Shown here one piece after another: positions 7,919-15,405 of a stretch of DNA of 20,921 bases. The first letter of the stretch is position 1. The number at the start of each line of letters is the position of its first letter. Location: NCBI GenBank assembly GCA_030428695.1, contig JAUIEM010000154.1:1-20921 (forward strand). Direction: 5' to 3'. The position numbers were made by a program, and so were the translations under genes. Origin of the DNA: a bacterium (GTDB lineage: Bacteria; Planctomycetota; J058; JAJDCP01). The notes under the pieces are model-generated. The model was not told the DNA's origin and did not search any database. It was given only the letters and a program-made list of their open reading frames with translations.

Positions 7919-8965
7919 ATGAACGGACAAAAGTCTACCGGAAGGCTCTACACGGGGTTGGATTTTGAACGCCCCATCCTGGAGCTGAAGCAGAAGATCG
8001 AGGACCTGGAAACCTTCGCGCAGAACACCGAGCTCGACCTGTCGGGCCAGATCGACAAGATGCGCAGCCGCTGCGAGGATCTGACGCGTGAGCTGTTCGA
8101 AAACCTGACGCCGTGGCAGCGCGTCCAGCTCGCCCGGCACCAGGACCGGCCTCTGCTCGAAGACTACGTGCACTCGGTGTTCACCGACGTGGTCGAGCTG
8201 CACGGCGATCGCTCCTTCGGCGACGATCAGGCGATCCTGACCGCCTTCGCCCGCCTCGACGGCCGGCGCATCATGCTGGTCGGGCACCGCAAGGGCAAGG
8301 CGACCCGCGAGCGCCTCGAGTGCAACTTCGGCTCCCCCAACCCCGAGGGCTACCGCAAGGCGCTGCAGAAGATGGAGCTGGCCGCCCGCTTCGGCCTGCC
8401 GATCGTCACCTGCATCAACACGCCCGGAGCCTTCCCCGGCGTCGAGGCCGAAGAGCGCGGCCAGGCGCTCGCGATCGCGAAGAACATCTTCGCGATGTCG
8501 CGCCTCAAGACACCGATCGTCTCGGTCGTCCTCGGCGAGGGCGGCAGCGGCGGAGCGCTCGGCATCGGCGTCTGCGACCGGCTGCTGATGCTCGAGCACG
8601 CCTACTACTCGGTGATCAGCCCCGAAGGCTGCGCGGCGATCCTGTGGAAGGACGCGAAGCACGTCGCCGACGCGGCCCGCATCCTCAAGCTGACCGCGAA
8701 GGACCTGCGCCGCTTCGGGATCGTCGACGAGACCGTGCCCGAGCCGCTCGGCGGCGCCCACCGCGACCCCGACGTGATGGCCCGCACGCTCCGGGAGCGG
8801 CTGAGCGCGCAGCTCTCCGCGCTGGTCGAGGTGCCGAAGGACCAGCTCCTCGCCGACCGCTACACGAAGCTCCGCGCCCTCGGCCACTTCGAGCGCGGCG
8901 GCGAGATCGTCAGCTCCGGCCAGGAAAGCCAGCCGCAGCTCGAGGCGATCCCCGTCAGCCTGTAG
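7919..8965 (+). CDS. accA: Acetyl-CoA carboxylase carboxyltransferase subunit alpha
   Basis: The protein has 348 residues from an ATG at 7919. With AccD it would transfer the carboxyl group from carboxybiotin to acetyl-CoA, giving malonyl-CoA for fatty acid synthesis in the cytoplasm. The family is recognised along the whole length: the N-terminal LDFERPILELKQKIEDLE helix, LTPWQRVQLARHQDRP, LHGDRSFGDD, the crotonase-like core with CINTPGAFPG, the glycine-rich GEGGSGGALGIG, and SPEGCAAILWKD. Length is about 30 residues more than E. coli AccA (319); the excess is a C-terminal tail ending QLEAIPVSL. The ribosome site is weak (GGGATCGGA). No accD, accB or accC lies in the window, so the enzyme's partners must be encoded elsewhere. 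The patatin-like gene follows after 54 bp. Confidence 0.96.
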   Translation: MNGQKSTGRLYTGLDFERPILELKQKIEDLETFAQNTELDLSGQIDKMRSRCEDLTRELFENLTPWQRVQLARHQDRPLLEDYVHSVFTDVVELHGDRSFGDDQAILTAFARLDGRRIMLVGHRKGKATRERLECNFGSPNPEGYRKALQKMELAARFGLPIVTCINTPGAFPGVEAEERGQALAIAKNIFAMSRLKTPIVSVVLGEGGSGGALGIGVCDRLLMLEHAYYSVISPEGCAAILWKDAKHVADAARILKLTAKDLRRFGIVDETVPEPLGGAHRDPDVMARTLRERLSAQLSALVEVPKDQLLADRYTKLRALGHFERGGEIVSSGQESQPQLEAIPVSL

Positions 8966-9019
8966 CCCGGTGCGTCTGCCCGACGGAGAGAGCTCCGGCG
9001 TCCACCCGCAGGACCGGGC

Positions 9020-10234
9020 GTGGTGACACGCGCGCTCGTGCTCTGTGGAGGCGGCGCGCGCGGCGCCTATCAGGCCGGCGTGCTGCGCGGCATCGGCGAG
9101 CTCCTCCCCCACGCCTTCCACTTCGATGTCGTGACCGGCGTCTCGGCCGGCGGCATCAACGCGGCCAGCATCGCCGCCCACGAGGGCTCCCTGCGCGAGG
9201 CGGCCGAGGCCCTCGCCCGCTCCTGGCAGCGGCTGTCGATCGACGAGGTCTTCTCGACGACCTTCGGCTCGTTGTCGTGGTCGCTGATGCGCTGGCTGTG
9301 GATGCTCCTGACCGGCCGCTGCAGCGTCTCCCTGGAGGGCCTCCTCGACACCCGCCCGCTCGCCCGCTTCCTCGGCGGCAGCCTGGCCTTCGAGGGCCTG
9401 CGGCGGAACCTCGACGCCGGCCGCCTGCGCGCCCTGGCCCTGTCCGCGACCTGCTACCGCACCGGGCACACGGTGACCTTCGTCGAGGGCAGCGAGGAGG
9501 TGCGGCCCTGGAAGCGCGCCCGCCGCCACGCGCTGCCGACCCGGCTCGGCGTCGAGCACGTGATGGCGAGCTCGGCGCTGCCGCTCCTGTTCCCCGCGAT
9601 CCGCGTCGGGGACGGCTACTACGGCGACGGCAGCCTGCGCCAGACCTCGCCCCTCGCCCCGGCGGTGCACCTCGGGGCCGAGCGCATCCTCGCGATCTCG
9701 GTGCGCTACGCGAAGGGCGACCAGGCGCCGGTGACGGCCGATCCGGTGCATCCGCCGCCGGCGCGGGTGCTCGGGCTGTTGATGCACAGCATGTTCCTCG
9801 ACGCCCTCGAGAACGACGCCGAGCGCCTCCACCGCATCAACCGCACCCTCGCGGCGCTGCCGACCCGGGTCGCGACGCCCGACCGGCTGCGCACCGTGCA
9901 GCTGCTCGTGCTGCGCCCCTCCCGCGACCTCGGCGAGCTCGCCCGCGACCTCGAGCACCTGCTCCCCCGCACCCTGCGCCTGATCACCCGCGGCCTCGGC
10001 TCGCGGCGCAGCCCCGCCCCCGACTTCCTCAGCTACCTCCTGTTCGAGCGCGCCTACGTCGACCGCCTCCTCGAGCTCGGCCGCCGCGACGCCCTGCGCC
10101 AGGCCGCCCGCATCCGCACCTTCCTGACCGGCAGCCCCCACGACAGCGGCACCGCGCGCTTCCGCAAGCCGGACCTCAAGCTGCCCGCCCCGGAGCCGGG
10201 TGTCACGCTGGAGCGGCGACAGGAGGACAGCTAG
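9020..10234 (+). CDS. Patatin-like phospholipase family protein
   Basis: The protein has 404 residues. The start is GTG 9020 (the adjacent GTG 9023 is equally possible), with AGGA six bases upstream. All patatin landmarks are present: the oxyanion loop CGGGARGAYQAG (9-20), the nucleophile elbow GVSAGG with Ser42, and the Asp of the catalytic dyad in GDGSLRQ (D203-G204). The family hydrolyses acyl esters of phospholipids or related lipids. No signal peptide is visible, so a cytoplasmic or inner-membrane-surface role is likely. The C-terminal part (about 240-404) is basic and helical and is not assigned. It follows accA by 54 bp and precedes the Skp gene by 59 bp, on the same strand, which fits a loose lipid/envelope cluster. 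The substrate cannot be read from the sequence. Confidence 0.93.
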   Translation: MVTRALVLCGGGARGAYQAGVLRGIGELLPHAFHFDVVTGVSAGGINAASIAAHEGSLREAAEALARSWQRLSIDEVFSTTFGSLSWSLMRWLWMLLTGRCSVSLEGLLDTRPLARFLGGSLAFEGLRRNLDAGRLRALALSATCYRTGHTVTFVEGSEEVRPWKRARRHALPTRLGVEHVMASSALPLLFPAIRVGDGYYGDGSLRQTSPLAPAVHLGAERILAISVRYAKGDQAPVTADPVHPPPARVLGLLMHSMFLDALENDAERLHRINRTLAALPTRVATPDRLRTVQLLVLRPSRDLGELARDLEHLLPRTLRLITRGLGSRRSPAPDFLSYLLFERAYVDRLLELGRRDALRQAARIRTFLTGSPHDSGTARFRKPDLKLPAPEPGVTLERRQEDS

Positions 10235-10293
10235 CAGGCGCATTCCAGGCCCGGATGTGCTACCGTGCGGGGACTTGACCCAGGAGGAAGATC

Positions 10294-10794
10294 ATGCCCC
10301 ACCGCATCGCCCTGTTCGCCCTCATCTGCATCGCCCTGCCCGCCTTCGGCCAGGCGAAGGTCGGCGTCGTCGACCTCGACCAGGCGATGGCCGAGAGCCA
10401 GGCCGGCAAGCAGCTGCAGACCTCGCTCCAGGAGCTGCAGGCCCAGGTCCAGGCCGATATCGCCGCCCGTCAGCAGGAGCTCGACGCCCTGCGCCAGCAG
10501 CTCGCCGACGGGGCCGGCGCCCTCGACGACGCGACGATCATCGAGCTGCAGATGCAGCTGGAGCAGAAGACCACCGAGCTCAAGCGCTTCTACGACGACC
10601 AGCAGCGGGCGATGAACCAGGCCTACACCGCTGGGCTGCTGGCGATCGAAGAGCAGCTCGGGCCGATCCTCGAGGCGATCCTCGCCGAGCGCGGCCTCGA
10701 CGCGATCCTGCGCTCCGACCAGGTGCTGGTCTTCTCTCCGGACGTCGACATCACCGGGCTGGTCGTCGAGCGCCTCGACGCCGCGAGCGAGTAG
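10294..10794 (+). CDS. Skp/OmpH family periplasmic chaperone
   Basis: The protein has 166 residues from an ATG with an ideal AGGAGG six bases upstream (10282-10287). Residues 1-20 are a signal peptide (hydrophobic core IALFALICIALPAFG). The mature part opens with KVGVVDLDQAM, the typical first strand of Skp/OmpH. A long Gln/Glu/Ala coiled coil follows (about 40-115), forming the tentacles that hold unfolded outer-membrane proteins. The C-terminal part closes the body domain (ILRSDQVLVFSPDVDITGLVVERL). Length matches the family (about 160-180). It implies an outer membrane. The usual neighbours bamA and lpxD are not in this window. A bulged 12-bp hairpin begins 12 nt after the stop. Confidence 0.92.
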   Translation: MPHRIALFALICIALPAFGQAKVGVVDLDQAMAESQAGKQLQTSLQELQAQVQADIAARQQELDALRQQLADGAGALDDATIIELQMQLEQKTTELKRFYDDQQRAMNQAYTAGLLAIEEQLGPILEAILAERGLDAILRSDQVLVFSPDVDITGLVVERLDAASE

Positions 10795-10806
10795 TCCCCG
10801 GCTTGC

Positions 10807-10851
10807 TTCGGGCCCGAGCGCCCGCTACGCTCGCAAGAAGCTCGGCCCGAA
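10807..10851 (+). terminator. Hairpin after the Skp gene, possible terminator
   Basis: TTCGGGCC-c-GAGC (10807-10819) pairs with GCTC-GGCCCGAA (10840-10851): 12 base pairs with one bulged C and a 20-nt loop that itself holds a short GAGCG/CGCTC option. It begins 12 nt after the skp stop. No T-run follows. Its right arm is also the left arm of the larger foldback at 10844-11056. Confidence 0.4.
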
Positions 10852-11056
10852 AGCCGCGTGGCGAGGCGCCGCGCGGGTGGGCGGATGCCGAGGATCGACA
10901 CCTTGGCTGTCCTGCTCGCTCCTCGCAGGCCAGACCTGCGGCTCGCCGTCTCGCCTCGTGCCTCGGCGAGATCGGCTCGCGACGGCCCTTGTCGACCTCG
11001 GAGGAGGAGGACGCAGGCACCCACCCCCGCAAGCCTCGCGAGCGAGGTTTCGGGCC
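10844..11056. repeat. Long imperfect palindrome (foldback) upstream of the dynamin-like GTPase gene
   Basis: Nested inverted segments occur in matching order. GGCCCGAAA (10844-10852) matches TTTCGGGCC (11048-11056). GCGAGGC (10861-10867) matches GCCTCGC (11033-11039). GGGTGGG (10875-10881) matches CCCACCC (11020-11026). CCGAGG-a-TCGACA (10888-10900) matches TGTCGACCTCGG (10990-11001). A central hairpin CGCAGG/CCTGCG lies at 10924-10940. The region is non-coding: the frame crossing it is arginine-rich and lacks a ribosome site. GTCCCCG occurs on both sides (10794-10800 and 11077-11083). It could be a decayed mobile foldback, a dispersed repeat or a structured leader RNA. Confidence 0.6.
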
Positions 11057-11082
11057 ACGCTTTTGAGTGCAGAGAGGTCCCC

Positions 11083-13704
11083 GTGAGCGACTGGTTCCGA
11101 CGACACGCCGCGCCCTACAAGAGCCTGCACCGCGACCTGCGCGCGCTGGCCGAGGATCTGCGCGCGGCCGTCGAGCTGTTCCCTGCGGGCACGAGCGAGC
11201 TCTGCCGGGAGGTCGAGCACCGCCTGCGCACGCTCGGCGACGACCTCGCCGCGCCGCGCTTCCGCCTGCCCTTCGCGGGCGGCTTCAGCGGCGGGAAGTC
11301 CCACACCATCTGCGCGCTGCTCGAGCGTCCGGGCCTGTTGCCGAGCGCGTCCCGGGCGACGACCGGCAACGCGACCGAGCTGGTGTTCGCGCGCGAGGCC
11401 GATGAGGAAGCGGTCGCCGAGATCTGCTACTTCGACCGCGAGAAGCTCGCCCGCTGCCTCGAGAGCTACGGCGGCGAGTGCGCGCGCATCTTCAAGCACC
11501 AGCCGCACCTCGTCGCCGACGTGCAGGAGCGCCTGCGGCGGCTGTGTGCGGCCCTGCGGGGCCCGGAAGGCGAGCCCCTGGGCGAACGCTGCGAGCCGGT
11601 CTTCGCCTTCGCCGCCGGGCACATCGCCGACTACGGGCTCGAGACCCGCGAGCGGCAGGTGCTCTACAACCTCGCCGACCTCCTGTGCGCCTTCCTGCAC
11701 GAGCGCGAGCTGGTGCGGCGCAGCGCGAAGGTGCGCCGGGTGCCGCGCGAGGCGATCGCCGACTACGCGGCCAAGCGCGACTACCCCTGGGTGCAGGACG
11801 CCCCGCGCGACGCCGACGACCTGCGCGAGGCGCTGCGGCTGAAGTACCTGACCTACCACCTCGACGGCACCCAGCACCCGAAGAGCCCGCAGCTCGGGCC
11901 GGAGCTCCGCCTCGGCGAGGCGCGCGCCCCCGCGGCGGGTCCCCTCGCCGAGAAGCTGCGCGCGGCCCAGGCGCAGTTCGCCGAGGCGGAGCGCAAGCGC
12001 GATCCCGGCTTCGACCTCGGGGAGGCGCTCGAGGAGTACCGCCGGCGCCTGTCCTTCCTGCTGATCTGGAAGGTGGTGTTGCCGGTCGAGAGCGAGCTCT
12101 TGCGCCACGGCGCGAGCATCATCGACCTGCCGGGGGCCGACGCGCCCTTTCCCCGGGACGAGTTCGTCGCCCGGCTGTTCCTCGGCGAGGCGGACGGGGC
12201 GGTCGTGCTCAGCTCTTGTCTCAAGCCGCTGTCCGAGACCGACGCGGAGGTCGTGTCGATCCTCGAGAAGGTGCGCGAGGTCGACCTCGACAAGAAGACC
12301 TTCTTCGTGTTCAACCAATACGGCAAGCTCGACGGCAACCAGCGGCCCGGCCTCGGCACCGACCTCGACGCGAGCCTGCGGGTGATCAAGAACCGCGCCC
12401 GCATCGCCGCGCCCGCCGTGTTCCTCACCGACGCCCTGGTCGGCGGCCACCTGAGCAGCCTGGCCTCGGCGACGGCCCTGCGCCGGGCCTGCCTGGCCCA
12501 GTCCGGCGAGGAGCTCAGGCTGGCCGACGCGTCCCTGCCTGGCCCGGTGGCGGAGGCCTTTGTCGCGGCCGATCCGGCCCTCGAGCGACACTGCGACACG
12601 CTGCTCGCGGCCGTCGAAGGACCGGGCAAAGAGTGGCTGGAGCGGCTCTGCCAGGATCTGCGCGAGTACCGCGCCAAGCCGCGTCCGGCGCTCGGGGGAA
12701 ACCGCGACGGCTGGATCGAGGCGGTCGAGCGTGACGGCGGCATCGGCCGGCTGCGCGAGGCGATCGGGGGCTTCCTGGCGGAGGAAGCGGCGCGGGCGCG
12801 CCTGGCCGAGATCCGCGCCAACCTCGGGGCCCTGCTCGAGCGCCTCGAGGGCGGTCTGCAGGGCCCGGGCGAGGAGGCGCGCCAGGCCCTGGCGGCGCGG
12901 GCCGAGCGCTCGCAGCACGCCCTGGTCGGCGAGCTGCGGGCCCGCTTCCAGGCAGCGCGCGAAGCGCTGGAGGAAGCGGCGGAGCGGCCGGACGGGCGAC
13001 TGTTCGAGGCCCTCTGGAGCTGCCGCGAGGAGCTCGCCGGGGCGATCGCCGCGGCCCTCGACGAGACGGACAGTCGCGCGCGCTCGAGCGGAGACGACGC
13101 CGACGCCCGCCGCGACCGCGTATTCACCGCCGCCCTCGACCGGCTCGAGGCGCGCTGTGAGGAGCGCCTGCTCGCCGCCCTCGAGGACGGTGAGGATCCG
13201 GCCTGGCAGCAGGTGGAGGAAGGCGTCCTCGCCCCCCTCGCGCCGGTCGGCGCCCTCACGCCGCTGCTCGACGACCTGCGCGCGACCCGGCCGACGCCGC
13301 TCGCGCCGCTCGCGAAGCTGCGCCACAAGCGCGCCTGGGCCCGCTACCGCGGCAGCGAGCCCCTGCCCCGGCGCCGCCTGCGGGGCTGGAGCCGGCTGCT
13401 CGGGGCGCGCCTCGAGCGCGAGCTGCTGCCCTGCTTCGCGCGCCTGCTCGGCGACGTCGCCGACGCGGTGGCCTGGGAGCTCGCCGCCGACCGCGCCTGG
13501 CAGTACCGCGAAGCGGCGCGGCGCCTGGCAGAGATCGAGGCCCTCGCCGCGCCCTGGCTCGCCGAGCATCGGCCTCCGCTCGCCCTGGCCGAGCCGGAGG
13601 CGGGGGATGATCCCGAGCTGCGCCGCTGGCGCACCTGCGCGGACCTCTACGGCCGGGCGCTAGAGCTGCGCGAGCGCTTCGCCGAGCAGTCCGCCGAGGG
13701 CTGA
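11083..13704 (+). CDS. Dynamin-like GTPase
   Basis: The protein has 873 residues from a GTG at 11083, with AGAGAGG five bases upstream. The same frame opens at 10858, but that extension runs through the palindrome and is arginine-rich. The P-loop GGFSGGKS (66-73) is of the dynamin form. A threonine-containing switch follows in ATTGNATEL, then the G3 motif DLPG (348-351). The G4 position reads FVFNQYGKLD (408-417), an odd version of the usual NKxD/TKxD with two extra residues. The rest is almost all helix with long Glu/Arg/Ala coiled coils (about 545-680 and 750-860), as in stalk regions. A membrane-remodelling or scaffold GTPase role is expected from the family; I see no clear transmembrane helix. 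It heads a same-strand group with an FHA protein and a helical protein. The GTPase call is good; the dynamin subclass is inferred. Confidence 0.82.
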   Translation: MSDWFRRHAAPYKSLHRDLRALAEDLRAAVELFPAGTSELCREVEHRLRTLGDDLAAPRFRLPFAGGFSGGKSHTICALLERPGLLPSASRATTGNATELVFAREADEEAVAEICYFDREKLARCLESYGGECARIFKHQPHLVADVQERLRRLCAALRGPEGEPLGERCEPVFAFAAGHIADYGLETRERQVLYNLADLLCAFLHERELVRRSAKVRRVPREAIADYAAKRDYPWVQDAPRDADDLREALRLKYLTYHLDGTQHPKSPQLGPELRLGEARAPAAGPLAEKLRAAQAQFAEAERKRDPGFDLGEALEEYRRRLSFLLIWKVVLPVESELLRHGASIIDLPGADAPFPRDEFVARLFLGEADGAVVLSSCLKPLSETDAEVVSILEKVREVDLDKKTFFVFNQYGKLDGNQRPGLGTDLDASLRVIKNRARIAAPAVFLTDALVGGHLSSLASATALRRACLAQSGEELRLADASLPGPVAEAFVAADPALERHCDTLLAAVEGPGKEWLERLCQDLREYRAKPRPALGGNRDGWIEAVERDGGIGRLREAIGGFLAEEAARARLAEIRANLGALLERLEGGLQGPGEEARQALAARAERSQHALVGELRARFQAAREALEEAAERPDGRLFEALWSCREELAGAIAAALDETDSRARSSGDDADARRDRVFTAALDRLEARCEERLLAALEDGEDPAWQQVEEGVLAPLAPVGALTPLLDDLRATRPTPLAPLAKLRHKRAWARYRGSEPLPRRRLRGWSRLLGARLERELLPCFARLLGDVADAVAWELAADRAWQYREAARRLAEIEALAAPWLAEHRPPLALAEPEAGDDPELRRWRTCADLYGRALELRERFAEQSAEG

Positions 13705-13743
13705 GCTCCGGCCTCTGCGCGGCTGACTTTCGTCGACAGGTCT

Positions 13744-13772
13744 TTGACCCGCCGCGGCGCCTGCAGTACGAT
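13744..13772 (+). promoter_or_regulatory. sigma70-type promoter of the FHA-domain gene
   Basis: TTGACC (13744-13749, 5 of 6) is followed after exactly 17 nt by TACGAT (13767-13772, 4 of 6). Transcription would start near 13780, about 20 nt before the ATG at 13801. This is the best promoter match in the window. It implies that the FHA gene and the gene coupled to it can be expressed apart from the GTPase gene upstream. Confidence 0.65.
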
Positions 13773-13800
13773 CGCTGGCTGCACAGCCATACGGTGGAAC

Positions 13801-15405
13801 ATGGGCGAGAAGGACACGACCTCCCCGCCGGAAGCCGGGGAAGGCGCACCACAGCCCGCCCGCAAGAGACGCCGCGCGGGCACGCGCCGCACCCGCTTCC
13901 TGCGCGTCCGCGACCTCGAGCAGGCCGCGGACGACCTCGCCGACGAGCGGCGCGCCCTGCGCATCGGCGACGGCCGCCTGCACAAGCTGCGCCTCAAGGC
14001 CCTGCAGAGCTTCCTGCAGCCCCTGCGAGCCCGCCTGCAGGAACGCCATCCGGGCACGCGCCCGCAGGCCAGCCTGCGCTGCTTCGAGGGCGGGCAGTCC
14101 GGCGAGATGTTCTCCCTGCCCGAGGGCGGCGAGCCGTTCAGCATGGTGCTCGGGCGCGACGAGCGCACCGACCTCGAGGTGCGCGACCCCGAGGTCTCGC
14201 GCGCGCACTGCCGGCTGGAGAGCAAGGACGGCTGGACCTTCATGGCCCGCGACCTCGGCAGCAAGAACGGCACCCTGCTCAACGGCGTCAAGATCGACCA
14301 CGCCGAGCTGCACGGCGGCGACGCCCTGACCCTGGGGCTGACCTTCTTCCTGTTCGAGATGCCCGAGGTCGCCCTCGCCCTCGAGCTCGACGACGCGGGC
14401 CTCGGCGACCCCGACACCCTGCGCGCGATGCTGCGCTTCGAGGCGCTGGTCAGCGGCGCGCAGGAGCGCCTGGCGGCCGTGCGGCACGACCTGATCCAGC
14501 TCGACATCGCGCGCCGCGAGCACGAGGACGACGAGGCCGTGCAGCGCACCGTCGCCGCCTTCCGCAAGCTCGCGACCCGGCTCCTGCGCGAGGCCCGGGC
14601 CAAGACCGCCCGGGCCGAGTCCGCCCTGGCGGGGGTGCTCGGCGAGGAGCTGCCGCAGCCGGCGGCGAAGGCTCCCGAGCCCGGTGAGCTGTCCGAGCTC
14701 GCGCGGCTCGAGGCCGAGCTGAACCAGGTCGTCGACAAGCTGCGCACGATCGGTTCCCGCTCCGAGGGCCGGCCGCCCCTGTTGCGCCGGCAGAGCGAGC
14801 TGATCGAGAAGGTCGAGGAGACCCGCAAGCTGTCCGCGCTCGGCTCGGTTCCGAAGAAGCAGCCGAAGAGCCCGCGCAGCGACCGCGAGCTCGAAGAGGC
14901 CCGGGCGCGCATCGCCGAGCTCGAGCACGAGCTGGCCCTGCGTCCCGAAGAGGTCCCCGACGAGCTGCGGCTGGTCGCCATCGCCCTCGACCACGAGCGC
15001 GGCGGCGAGGTGAAGAAGCTCAGCCAGCAGCTCGCGGCCCTGCAGGATGCGCTGCGCCAGACCGAGGCGCGGATGTCCGAGAAGATCGCCCGCTACGAAC
15101 GCAGCAACCTCAAGCTGCGCACCGCCCACCTCGAGGTCGAGGGGCGGCTGCGCGAGGCGGTCCGCGAGCTGGTGCTGCAGGCCGAGGTGCTGTTCCGGGG
15201 CGGCCAGCTCGGCCACGCCCGCGACCTCGCCAAGCGCATCGTCGCGATCGACCCGGCCAGCGACGCGGCCCGCTACCTGCTCGCGAAGATCGAGCCCGCC
15301 CAGACCTCGGGCTCGCTGCGGGCGAGCGACGCCCTCGGCGACCGGGTGCCGCTATCCGATTCCCAACTCCCGCCGGCGCCGCCGGCCTCTGAGGATGGAC
15401 CGTGA
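13801..15405 (+). CDS. FHA-domain coiled-coil protein
   Basis: The protein has 534 residues from an ATG at 13801, with GGTGGA just upstream. The frame is open from 13744, but that start would lie inside the promoter. After a basic N-terminus (KRRRAGTRRTRFLR) and a helical stretch comes an FHA domain at about 88-180 with its phosphothreonine-binding residues intact: GR (118-119), SRAH (133-136) and N156 in SKNGT. FHA domains bind phosphothreonine peptides, so the two kinases in this window are plausible but unproven partners. Residues about 200-490 are long Glu/Arg/Leu coiled coils. Near 480-515 is a TPR-like helical pair (GGQLGHARDLAKRIVAIDPAS). There is no signal peptide or membrane helix, so it is cytoplasmic. 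Its last codons overlap the next gene as GTGA, which points to coupled translation. Confidence 0.92.
   Translation: MGEKDTTSPPEAGEGAPQPARKRRRAGTRRTRFLRVRDLEQAADDLADERRALRIGDGRLHKLRLKALQSFLQPLRARLQERHPGTRPQASLRCFEGGQSGEMFSLPEGGEPFSMVLGRDERTDLEVRDPEVSRAHCRLESKDGWTFMARDLGSKNGTLLNGVKIDHAELHGGDALTLGLTFFLFEMPEVALALELDDAGLGDPDTLRAMLRFEALVSGAQERLAAVRHDLIQLDIARREHEDDEAVQRTVAAFRKLATRLLREARAKTARAESALAGVLGEELPQPAAKAPEPGELSELARLEAELNQVVDKLRTIGSRSEGRPPLLRRQSELIEKVEETRKLSALGSVPKKQPKSPRSDRELEEARARIAELEHELALRPEEVPDELRLVAIALDHERGGEVKKLSQQLAALQDALRQTEARMSEKIARYERSNLKLRTAHLEVEGRLREAVRELVLQAEVLFRGGQLGHARDLAKRIVAIDPASDAARYLLAKIEPAQTSGSLRASDALGDRVPLSDSQLPPAPPASEDGP

Noticed and set aside
10858..11082. N-terminal extension of the GTPase
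   Set aside because: It runs through the palindrome, is arginine-rich, and has no ribosome site, while the GTG at 11083 has a good one.
10794..11083. GTCCCCG direct repeats as a target-site duplication around the palindrome
   Set aside because: Seven bases at these positions could be chance in this composition, and the sequences just inside are not matching terminal inverted repeats. Kept only as a side note.
10825..13569. Long minus-strand frame opposite the GTPase gene (914 codons)
   Set aside because: The plus strand carries P-loop and DLPG motifs and a ribosome site; the antisense product is low-complexity and lacks motifs.
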